Below the pieces are notes generated by a model that saw nothing but the letters and a program-made list of their open reading frames with translations, searched no databases and was not told the origin of the DNA. From positions 1 to 7,103 of the forward strand of contig CAZJBT010000112.1 of the NCBI GenBank assembly GCA_964544345.1: a stretch of 7,103 bases of DNA. The letters run 5' to 3'. This DNA is from CAKTOF01 sp964544345 (GTDB taxonomy: Bacteria > Bacillota > Clostridia > Oscillospirales > Oscillospiraceae). Below are positions 1 through 5,504 of this stretch, piece after piece; position 1 is the first letter of the stretch; every line of letters starts with the position of its first letter. The position numbers and the translations under genes are program-made.

Positions 1-444
1 GTAGCGATAGATGCGCTTCATCGCCTCGCCGATGATCGCGGGGCGGATATGGCCGACATGCAGCGGCTTGGCGACATTCGCGCCGCCGTAGTCCACAACG
101 ATGGTTTTCGGCGTGTCCAGCTCGATGCCGAAGCGCTCGGCTGTGCGCATAGAGTCGAGATACTGTGCCAGATAGCCCGGCGCAAGCGTCAGGTTCAGGA
201 AGCCGGGCTTCACGGCCTCGGCCTTTTCAAAGACGGGAGAGGAGAGCAGCTGCGCGGCGGCGTCCGATGCGATCTCGATGGGCGCCTTGCCGTAGAGCTT
301 TGCGCCCTTCATCGCGCCATTGCACTGGTATTCGCACAGATCGGGGCGGTTGGAGACAGAGACACGGCCAAGCGAGGCATCATAGCCTGCGCGCTCAAAT
401 GCGGCCGATACCTGCTCAGAGATCAGATCAATCAGTTTCTTCAT
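1..444 (-). CDS. argS: Arginyl-tRNA synthetase, N-terminal 148 residues (partial)
   Basis: Class I aminoacyl-tRNA synthetase that charges tRNA-Arg in the cytoplasm. The reverse strand from ATG at 444-442 stays open to the window edge for 148 codons, so the 3' part of the gene lies outside. The first ~100 residues (beginning MKKLIDLISEQV, with SNRPDLCEYQCNGAMKGAK) match the ArgRS N-terminal additional domain that recognises the tRNA elbow. Residues ~115-148 contain VVDYGGANVAKPLHVGHIRP; HVGH (129-132) is the ArgRS form of the class I HIGH signature that binds ATP. The KMSK loop and anticodon-binding domain would lie beyond the edge. The start is supported by AAGGAG (complement of 452-457), 7 nt upstream. 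A possible -10 (TATACT, complement of 503-508) lies upstream without a convincing -35. No T-box motif was seen in the leader. Identification is from sequence I recognise directly; confidence is high. Confidence 0.96.
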   Translation of the reverse strand, partial: MKKLIDLISEQVSAAFERAGYDASLGRVSVSNRPDLCEYQCNGAMKGAKLYGKAPIEIASDAAAQLLSSPVFEKAEAVKPGFLNLTLAPGYLAQYLDSMRTAERFGIELDTPKTIVVDYGGANVAKPLHVGHIRPAIIGEAMKRIYRY

Positions 445-455
445 GGTTTCGCTCC

Positions 456-484
456 TTGACTGTTTCATTCGTATCGATTATGAT
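456..484 (+). promoter_or_regulatory. Sigma-A promoter for the methyltransferase gene
   Basis: TTGACT (456-461), a 17-nt spacer, then TATGAT (479-484): one mismatch to consensus in each box. It predicts a start near 491 and a leader of about 57 nt. The -35 box overlaps the complement of the argS ribosome binding site (452-457), so the two divergent genes share these bases. Confidence 0.75.
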
Positions 485-496
485 AACAGAAAAAAC

Positions 497-531
497 GGGC
501 AAAGTATAGTGTTCTCAACGATTTTTTGCCC
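497..531. other. Hairpin in the argS/methyltransferase divergent region
   Basis: GGGCAAA (497-503) pairs with TTTGCCC (525-531) around a 21-nt loop. On the + strand it falls in the predicted leader, four bases before the GGAGG of the methyltransferase gene. On the - strand it is followed directly by GTTTTTTC, so it has the form of a weak intrinsic terminator or attenuator for transcripts heading into argS. The role is inferred. Confidence 0.45.
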
Positions 532-547
532 AATTGGAGGGCGTTTC

Positions 548-1765
548 ATGATCCAGTTACCTTTGATTTTGGACGGCGCGACCGGAACCGCGCTGCAGAA
601 GCGCGGCATGCCGGCCGGCGCGTGCACGGAGCAGTGGGTGCTCGAGCATCCGGAGACCATCAAGGAGATCCAGCGGGATTATCTTGCCGCCGGCTCGCAG
701 GCGCTCTACGCGCCGACATTTGGTGCGAATTCGGTCAAGCTCAAGCAGCACCACATCGAAAACCAGACGGTGGACTACAACACGCGCCTGCTCGGCCTGA
801 CGCGTGCGGTGGCGGGTGACGCGGCGCTCGTCGGGGCGGACATCGCGCCTACGGGGCTGTTTGTCAAGCCCTACGGCGACGCAGAGTTCGAGTCGATCGT
901 CGAGGTGTACACCGAGCAGGCGAAAGCGCTGGCTGAGGCCGGGGCGGATCTGTTCGCGGTCGAGACGACTATGACCATGGCCGAGGCGCGCGCGGCGGTG
1001 CTGGCCATCCGTTCGGTGTCCGATAAGCCTGTCCTTGTGACCTTCACCTGCGACGAATCCGGCCGCAGTCTGTCCGGCACGGATGTGGCGGCGGCGCTCG
1101 TTGTGATGCAGCGCATGGGCGTGAGCGCGTTTGGACTGAACTGCTCCACCGGGCCGGAGGAGATGCTGCGCCAGCTCGAGCGGATCGCGCCGTATGCCAC
1201 GGTGCCGCTGATTGCCAAGCCGAACGCAGGCTTGCCCGAGGTCGTGGATGGACAGACAGTCTATCACTGCCCGCCGGAGGAATTTACGGCTTGTGTCCCG
1301 GCGCTTGCGGCGGCGGGTGTGCGTATTTTCGGCGGCTGCTGCGGAACGGATGAGACGCACATCGCGGCGCTGAAACAAGCGGTGGACGCGATCGACTTCA
1401 GCGCGCTGAACGCGCCGACGAGGGCGGACGGCCGCTTTTGCGCGACCGAGCGCAGTCTGATCGAGTTGGCAGACGATCCGGAGCTGAGCGACGTTTTCGA
1501 GTGCGGCGACGATCTGGAGGATGATTTCATGGACGCAGAGGAGGAGATCGTACGCGTTGCGGTCGAGTCGATGGCCGACGCGGCGGTGTTTGCCGAGTGC
1601 TGCTTCGCAGCGCCGAACAGCGCGATGTGCATCCTCTCGCAGGACAAGGCTGCCTTTGAGCAGGCGCTGCGCGTCTATCAGGGCGTTGCGCTCTGTCCGG
1701 CGGATCAGTTCGACACGGCGTTTCTCGCTGAAATGGAGAGCCGTTACGGCCTGATGCTTCTCTGA
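548..1765 (+). CDS. Homocysteine S-methyltransferase-domain protein with an unusual C-terminal extension
   Basis: 405 residues. Residues ~3-280 are a Hcy-binding TIM barrel like the N-terminal module of cobalamin-dependent methionine synthase (MetH): LDGATGTALQKRG near the N-terminus, GLNCS with Cys199, and FGGCCGTDETH with Cys264/Cys265, the three zinc-binding cysteines that activate homocysteine. The family moves a methyl group onto homocysteine to give methionine. After ~residue 290 there is no full pterin-binding, cobalamin or reactivation domain. Instead about 110 residues, acidic around 306-333, end in a stretch (~363-405) reminiscent of part of the MetH folate-binding barrel. The start is ATG 548 because GGAGG (536-540) sits 7 nt upstream and the promoter lies just before; an in-frame extension to 443 would run back through the promoter. 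It is probably a single-gene unit, ending at the terminator at 1790-1826. It could serve as a stand-alone homocysteine module with a separate corrinoid protein, or use another methyl donor; the true donor is unknown. Confidence 0.88.
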   Translation: MIQLPLILDGATGTALQKRGMPAGACTEQWVLEHPETIKEIQRDYLAAGSQALYAPTFGANSVKLKQHHIENQTVDYNTRLLGLTRAVAGDAALVGADIAPTGLFVKPYGDAEFESIVEVYTEQAKALAEAGADLFAVETTMTMAEARAAVLAIRSVSDKPVLVTFTCDESGRSLSGTDVAAALVVMQRMGVSAFGLNCSTGPEEMLRQLERIAPYATVPLIAKPNAGLPEVVDGQTVYHCPPEEFTACVPALAAAGVRIFGGCCGTDETHIAALKQAVDAIDFSALNAPTRADGRFCATERSLIELADDPELSDVFECGDDLEDDFMDAEEEIVRVAVESMADAAVFAECCFAAPNSAMCILSQDKAAFEQALRVYQGVALCPADQFDTAFLAEMESRYGLMLL

Positions 1766-1789
1766 CCGGGAAGCGGCGAAAAGCCTTGA

Positions 1790-1826
1790 AACAGCGCAGC
1801 TCTGCGTCCGGAGCCGCGTTGTTTTT
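1790..1826 (+). terminator. Intrinsic terminator after the methyltransferase gene
   Basis: The 14-nt arm at 1790-1803 pairs with 1810-1823, with one A-C mismatch and two G-U pairs, around a 6-nt loop. The 3' arm runs into TTTTT (1822-1826) and more pyrimidines. It starts 25 nt after the stop codon. Confidence 0.7.
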
Positions 1827-1857
1827 CTGCTTTCGACGAAATGATCTGGGAAAATGA

Positions 1858-1886
1858 TTGCATCTTTGGGTAAAAAATTTTAAAAT
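1858..1886 (+). promoter_or_regulatory. Sigma-A promoter for the two M24-like genes
   Basis: TTGCAT (1858-1863), exactly 17 nt, then TAAAAT (1881-1886), in an AT-rich island within otherwise GC-rich DNA. The predicted start is near 1893, leaving a leader of about 80 nt. Confidence 0.75.
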
Positions 1887-1899
1887 AGACCATATTAGC

Positions 1900-1954
1900 C
1901 GGGCGGCGCGCAGACAGAATTGCCGCCCGTATGCCGGCGCGCGGTGCGCGGCGG
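1900..1954 (+). other. Two GC-rich hairpins in the leader of the M24-like operon
   Basis: Hairpin 1: CGGGCGGC (1900-1907) pairs perfectly with GCCGCCCG (1922-1929), 14-nt loop. Hairpin 2: 1934-1942 pairs with 1946-1954 (eight of nine pairs, one G-G mismatch) around GGT. The ribosome binding site at 1961-1968 stays outside both. No U-run follows, so these are not terminators. They may stabilise the mRNA or bind a regulator; that is inference. Confidence 0.5.
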
Positions 1955-1974
1955 CGCTGTGAGGAGGGAATGTT

Positions 1975-3204
1975 TTGGACTATTATGGAAGAAAAATGCT
2001 GCACCGCTTCGAGCAGGTCATCCTCTACTCGGAGATGGAATACCGGCGGCGGATCAGTGAGATCCGCCGTGTCATGGCCGCCCATGGCGTCCAGGTGACG
2101 ATCTTTCTCGAGTGTGCCGAGGAGGCGTATGACGAATGGCTGACAGGCCGTCGGCTGCTCGAGTATGTGATCGTTCCGGAGCGCGGCGAGGTTCTCGGCG
2201 TCCTGTGGGACGAGCTGGGCGAGGAGGAAACCGATATTTCCAGCGTGGATTTCAGCCGCTATGTGATGCAGAAGCCGCAGGAGCCTGTCTGCGGCGAGGT
2301 GCGATTTCTCAACCGCGTGACGGATGAGCGGATCGCGGACATTTTGGCGGCGTCAAATCCAGAGCGGATCGGCCTGGTACTGCCGCAGCAGATGACCGCG
2401 CGGCTTTCCGACGCTATCGCGGCCAAGCTGCCAAAGGCGGAGCTGGTGGATCTCACGATCCCTGCCGCGCTTGCGCGCGCGCCGAAGAGCGAGGAGGAGC
2501 TGTATGTGATCCGCCAGGCGCGGGACGTCCAGGCGGCGGTCTATGAGGCGCTTCCGCAGATCCTGCGCGTTGGCCGCGACGTGGCGGAGATCAACCAGGA
2601 GGTCACCTACTTGCTCCACAGCCTGGGCGGCAGCGGGGTGGTGCACTGCGCCATTATGTGCGCCGGGCAGCAGGACGCGCCCACGCCCGGAATGGGCACG
2701 CCGGAATCCCACAAGCTGGCCTATGGCGACCGGATTTTCTCCTTGCTCGAATCCAACGGCCCGGGACATCATCATATCGCATTCGGCCGGCACCTTGTGC
2801 TCGGCGAGCCGACCAAAGCGTGGCAGAAGTGCGTGGACGACGCGCTTGCGCTGCACCGCTACGCCGTCTCACTGATGCAGCCGGATTCGCTGAGCTTGGC
2901 GCAGATCGCGGTCAAGACCCGCAAGAGAGCCAATCAGATGGGCTACACGCTCCGCGAGAGCGTAGGCTGGAACTGGATGCACAGCCTCGGCGGGTATTAC
3001 TATGAGCAGTACTCGCTGGAGGATTACACGGAGGATCTCCCGCTGAAAGAGAATATCCTGCTGCACTGTCATCCGCTGATCTACCGGGAGTATCCGGGCT
3101 CTGCGGTGCGCGGGGAGCTGTTCATTCTCAACACCTATCAGATCACGGCGGACGGTGCGCGGGATCTGGTCAATGTCCCGATGGAACTGAAGGTACTGGA
3201 TTGA
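1975..3204 (+). CDS. M24-fold (aminopeptidase P/creatinase-like) protein with incomplete metal site, first of a pair
   Basis: 409 residues, the usual length for two-domain M24 proteins: a creatinase-like N-terminal domain (~20-165) and a pita-bread C-terminal domain (~172-405), entered by KSEEELYVIRQARDV as in Xaa-Pro peptidases. Active members hold two metals with D, D, H, E, E. Here the first Asp region reads GDRIFSLLESNGPGHHHIAF (251-270), without the two expected Asp; His336 (MHSLGG) is kept; the first Glu is replaced by His366 (LHCHP); Glu381 may match the last Glu. Ordinary dimetal peptidase action is therefore doubtful. The His-rich stretch (265-267, 336, 364, 366) might bind a different metal. 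The start is TTG 1975, chosen because GAGGAGGG (1961-1968) is well placed; ATG 1970 is out of frame. The gene is followed after 13 nt by a second M24-like gene. The substrate is unknown; amide, C-N or lyase activity (as in creatinase or DddP) or a pseudoenzyme role are all possible. Confidence 0.85.
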   Translation: MDYYGRKMLHRFEQVILYSEMEYRRRISEIRRVMAAHGVQVTIFLECAEEAYDEWLTGRRLLEYVIVPERGEVLGVLWDELGEEETDISSVDFSRYVMQKPQEPVCGEVRFLNRVTDERIADILAASNPERIGLVLPQQMTARLSDAIAAKLPKAELVDLTIPAALARAPKSEEELYVIRQARDVQAAVYEALPQILRVGRDVAEINQEVTYLLHSLGGSGVVHCAIMCAGQQDAPTPGMGTPESHKLAYGDRIFSLLESNGPGHHHIAFGRHLVLGEPTKAWQKCVDDALALHRYAVSLMQPDSLSLAQIAVKTRKRANQMGYTLRESVGWNWMHSLGGYYYEQYSLEDYTEDLPLKENILLHCHPLIYREYPGSAVRGELFILNTYQITADGARDLVNVPMELKVLD

Positions 3205-3217
3205 GGAGGGAAGCGGC

Positions 3218-4363
3218 ATGAATCAGATTTTGGAAGAAAGAAGGGCGCGGTTCGCTTCGCTGCTGAAGCAACACGGCTTGACGCACGCGCTGATCCTGGG
3301 CGCGGGGCGCGATAAGCTCACCACCTGGTTTTTGGGGAAGGAGGCTGCGGCGGAAGGGCCTCCCGACCGCGGCTCGACGCCGACGCTGCCGCCGTTTAAC
3401 CGGAACAACATCTATGTCGTCCCGGCGGAGGGTGAGATCATCCGAGCCTCATCGCTGACACCGCATCCGACCGATGCGGCGCAGTATCCTGTGCTTGAGC
3501 CGGCGCATTATCCCGAGGTGTTTGGCCGGCCGCGGCTCGGCATTGTGAATCCTGAGTGTCTGAAAAAGGTCTTGCGCGATAAGCTCCTGGCCGTTCAGCC
3601 GGAGCTGGAGCTGGTCGACCTTACGGAGGAGCTGCGCGGGCTGAAGGCGGAGAAATCGGAGGCCGAGACAGCGGGGGTACAGGCTGCGGCCAGAGTGTAT
3701 GACCGCGCTTTTGCTGCGATGCGGCTTCTGCTGCGCGAGGGCCGCACCGAGCACGACGCGGCGGTGGAGCTGCGCTGGCGGCTGAGCCAGCTCGGCGCGA
3801 ACGATCAGGACTTACAGACGCTCTCCGTCGTCACGCTGACCTCCGCGCCTGACGGCGGATTCGCGGCGGCCGAGCCGCTGCTCTATCCAGGTCGGCGGCT
3901 GCAGCTCGGCGACCGCATCAACGTCTCCTGCACGGGCTTCCTGCCCGGCGGCTTTGCTGCGGCGCTGGGGCGCTGCTATGTGATGGGAAATGCCTCGGAT
4001 GAGGCGAAGAGGTACTGGTCGCTCGCTGTGCAGGCGCAGGATCTGGCGGCGAGACTGGCGGTTCCGGGCGCGACGATCCGAGCGATCGTGGAACGGGTCA
4101 ACCGCGAGCTGCTCGAGCCTGCTGGCCTGCCGGCCGACGGCTCCGCGTGGCTCTACGGCATCGGCTGCGACCGCTGCGAAGCGCCGCGCAATACCGACCG
4201 GACAGGGGAGATGCCGCTCAAGGCGGGCATGACGCTGGTCATCGGCCCGAATATCCGGCCGGACGGGAAGGATCCTTACCGCTGTGTGGATGTGTTCGCA
4301 GTGGCGGAGGACGGCGCAAAGCGCCTGTCCCAAACCCCGCGCGAGCTGGTCGAGCTGTTTTGA
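3218..4363 (+). CDS. Metal-site-less M24-fold protein (probable pseudoenzyme), second of a pair
   Basis: 381 residues with an aminopeptidase P-like layout: N-terminal domain ~1-140, then LKAEKSEAETAGVQAAARV and a pita-bread domain to the end. Lining it up on the family motifs, every metal ligand is gone: GDRINVSCTG has Ser237 for the first Asp, AALGRCYVMG has Ala249 for the second, LYGIGCDRCEAP has Tyr313 for the His of the GHGIG motif, LVIGPNIR has Gly343 for the first Glu, and RCVDVF has Val357 for the last Glu. The fold signature is otherwise well kept, including GIG and the final AEDG turn. The start is ATG 3218 with GGAGGG (3205-3210), which directly follows the upstream stop (TGAGGAGGG); the two genes are surely cotranscribed and perhaps translationally coupled. 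It may pair with the upstream protein, since M24 proteins commonly dimerise; that is inference. Transcription ends at 4447-4480. Confidence 0.83.
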   Translation: MNQILEERRARFASLLKQHGLTHALILGAGRDKLTTWFLGKEAAAEGPPDRGSTPTLPPFNRNNIYVVPAEGEIIRASSLTPHPTDAAQYPVLEPAHYPEVFGRPRLGIVNPECLKKVLRDKLLAVQPELELVDLTEELRGLKAEKSEAETAGVQAAARVYDRAFAAMRLLLREGRTEHDAAVELRWRLSQLGANDQDLQTLSVVTLTSAPDGGFAAAEPLLYPGRRLQLGDRINVSCTGFLPGGFAAALGRCYVMGNASDEAKRYWSLAVQAQDLAARLAVPGATIRAIVERVNRELLEPAGLPADGSAWLYGIGCDRCEAPRNTDRTGEMPLKAGMTLVIGPNIRPDGKDPYRCVDVFAVAEDGAKRLSQTPRELVELF

Positions 4364-4384
4364 TCCCTGAGGGCGCGTTATAAC

Positions 4385-4423
4385 ACGCGTGCAATTTACG
4401 ATATTTTGGTTCTGAGCACGCGT
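4385..4423. repeat. Short inverted repeat between the M24 operon and its terminator
   Basis: ACGCGTGC (4385-4392) and GCACGCGT (4416-4423) are exact inverted copies around a 23-nt AT-rich loop. There is no U-run. It may be a chance pairing or mRNA 3'-end structure. Confidence 0.3.
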
Positions 4424-4446
4424 CCGAGCGGCTGAACAAAGAAGGA

Positions 4447-4480
4447 CTGTTGCAGATCGTTCTGCAACAGCCTCTTTTTT
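4447..4480 (+). terminator. Intrinsic terminator of the M24-like operon, perhaps bidirectional
   Basis: CTGTTGCAGA (4447-4456) pairs perfectly with TCTGCAACAG (4461-4470) around TCGT, followed by CCTCTTTTTT. It lies between convergent genes, 3 nt from the stop of the leftward hydrolase gene. In the leftward direction the same stem is followed only by a mixed pyrimidine run (TCCTTCTTTGTT), so termination there would be weaker. Confidence 0.9.
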
Positions 4481-4483
4481 GCA

Positions 4484-5311
4484 TTACAGCGCCGCGTCCG
4501 GCGGCGTGTCGCGGTAGGTTTCATAGAGCGCGGGCAGGATATCGTCGAGCCGCATCATCTCGATGGTACAGTGCTTGACGACCTTTTTGAGGAAGGCCTC
4601 GTCGACCGGCGTCTCCGGAACGCGGACGATCTTGCCGTCGGATATGCCGTAGCCGATCCACTCGCGGCCGATGGTTTCGATGCCGCCGTTCGGGCAGGGG
4701 CGCATCATGCTCATGCAAAGGTGCTGGCCTGGATAGTCGAAGGTCTCGTAGCTCATCGACCAGGCGACGCCGGCGTCATCAAGCTCCTGCTTCCGCACCG
4801 CGGGCAGGCCGAAGCTGCACGGATCGAGTCCATGCATATAGATGCGCTCCGGCACATCGCCGCACAGCCCCAGATCCAGCGCCTCTGTGGCGCAGTTGAC
4901 CGTATCGCCATCCGGCGCGACGGCAGACCCGTGGTCGAAGTGACCGTAGGGACACCAGACCTTGTACTTGATGTTGCCTGCTCCCTCGGGCATGTTTTTT
5001 GGGCGCGTGTTCATCCAGCCGAACCACCATTTCAGCATGTCCATGGTGCAGTTGTGGAACACGGCGTAAGTGGCGAGAAAGCCGGAACCGTCGTCCATCA
5101 TGCAGTAGCCATAATCAGAGCCAGTGTAGCCGGAAAGACGGAACAGGTCTGTGATGCGTTCCGGCGGCGTGGCGAGCCGCGGGTCGAGCGGGCCGCGGTC
5201 GAGCAGCAATTGGTGCAGCGGGTCGAGCGGCCGGACTGGAATGTCATAGAATTTTGCGATCGACATGGCGCGCTCGGACTCCAATAGAGGCGGTTTTTTA
5301 GCAGGTATCAT
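4484..5311 (-). CDS. Phloretin hydrolase/2,4-diacetylphloroglucinol hydrolase family protein
   Basis: 275 residues, the usual family length. The family holds Pseudomonas PhlG, which removes an acetyl group from 2,4-diacetylphloroglucinol, and Eubacterium ramulus Phy, which splits phloretin into phloroglucinol and phloretic acid; both cut C-C bonds next to a polyhydroxyphenyl ring using zinc. Visible here are MDMLKWWFGWMN (90-101), YKVWCPYGHFDHG (116-128), GDVPERIY (151-158) and KHCTIEMMRL (246-255). His124, Glu155, His247 and Glu251 reproduce the H-(31)-E and H-x3-E spacing I recall for the PhlG zinc ligands. There is no signal peptide, so it should be cytoplasmic. The start at 5311 is favoured by AAGGAGG (complement of 5319-5325), 7 nt upstream; Met16 is a weaker alternative. 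It is transcribed alone, divergent from the NagD-type gene. Substrate is unproven: gut flavonoid breakdown fits, but other acylphloroglucinols or beta-diketones are possible. Confidence 0.85.
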   Translation of the reverse strand: MIPAKKPPLLESERAMSIAKFYDIPVRPLDPLHQLLLDRGPLDPRLATPPERITDLFRLSGYTGSDYGYCMMDDGSGFLATYAVFHNCTMDMLKWWFGWMNTRPKNMPEGAGNIKYKVWCPYGHFDHGSAVAPDGDTVNCATEALDLGLCGDVPERIYMHGLDPCSFGLPAVRKQELDDAGVAWSMSYETFDYPGQHLCMSMMRPCPNGGIETIGREWIGYGISDGKIVRVPETPVDEAFLKKVVKHCTIEMMRLDDILPALYETYRDTPPDAAL

Positions 5312-5347
5312 GGAAAGACCTCCTTCTTTTATTTCCCTCTTTCCTGT

Positions 5348-5353
5348 ATTATA
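5348..5353 (-). promoter_or_regulatory. Likely -10 box for the hydrolase gene
   Basis: A consensus TATAAT on the reverse strand, giving a start near 5341 and a leader of about 30 nt. No good -35 lies 16-18 nt upstream (the region is GC-rich), so the promoter may need an activator. Confidence 0.5.
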
Positions 5354-5422
5354 CTACATAATAGGCGCCGACGCGCAGCATTTTTTTCGATCGATTTTAC
5401 AAAGCCTTCATCCAGTCTGCGC

Positions 5423-5439
5423 ACAATGTGATATATTGT
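5423..5439 (+). promoter_or_regulatory. Extended -10 promoter with overlapping palindrome for the NagD-type gene
   Basis: TGATATATT (5429-5437) reads as an extended -10 (TGn plus TATATT) without a recognisable -35. The same bases lie inside the interrupted palindrome ACAAT-N7-ATTGT (5423-5439), a form typical of a dimeric repressor site. Binding there would block the promoter. The regulator is unknown. Confidence 0.45.
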
Positions 5440-5456
5440 ACCTGGGGAAATCGACC

Positions 5457-5504
5457 ATGGAGGATCAAAACGGCGGCATGCCGGGAAAGAGAGTAAGACT
5501 GTGA
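5457..5504 (+). CDS. Possible 15-codon upstream reading frame overlapping the phosphatase start
   Basis: ATG 5457 opens MEDQNGGMPGKRVRL and stops at TGA 5502-5504, which overlaps the GTG start of the next gene in a GTGA junction. That arrangement is the usual one for translational coupling. A GGGG run (5444-5447) lies 9 nt upstream as a poor ribosome binding site, and the predicted transcript would start just before it. The phosphatase gene itself has only a weak AGAGAG site (5488-5493), which would make coupling useful. No recognisable peptide function; it may be chance. Confidence 0.3.
   Translation: MEDQNGGMPGKRVRL

Noticed and set aside
443..547. Longer N-terminus for the methyltransferase (start at 443)
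   Set aside because: It would translate through the -35/-10 boxes and the hairpin, and the extra residues do not resemble the family; ATG 548 has GGAGG at correct spacing.
445..547. T-box riboswitch upstream of argS, or S-box (SAM riboswitch) upstream of the methyltransferase
   Set aside because: The whole divergent gap is about 100 nt and shows neither the T-box consensus nor the conserved SAM-I core.
557..1378. Long reverse-strand open frame (273 codons) opposite the methyltransferase gene
   Set aside because: Arg/His-rich composition typical of the complement of a GC-rich gene; the forward frame has clear family motifs.
1970..1972. ATG as start of the first M24-like gene
   Set aside because: Out of frame with the M24 protein; TTG 1975 is in frame with the same ribosome binding site.
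2353..2856. Reverse-strand open frame of 167 codons within the first M24-like gene
   Set aside because: Arg-rich shadow frame; the forward protein explains the sequence.
4571..5287. Forward open frame of 238 codons opposite the hydrolase gene
   Set aside because: No ribosome binding site or family motif; it mirrors the GC-biased codons of the hydrolase gene.
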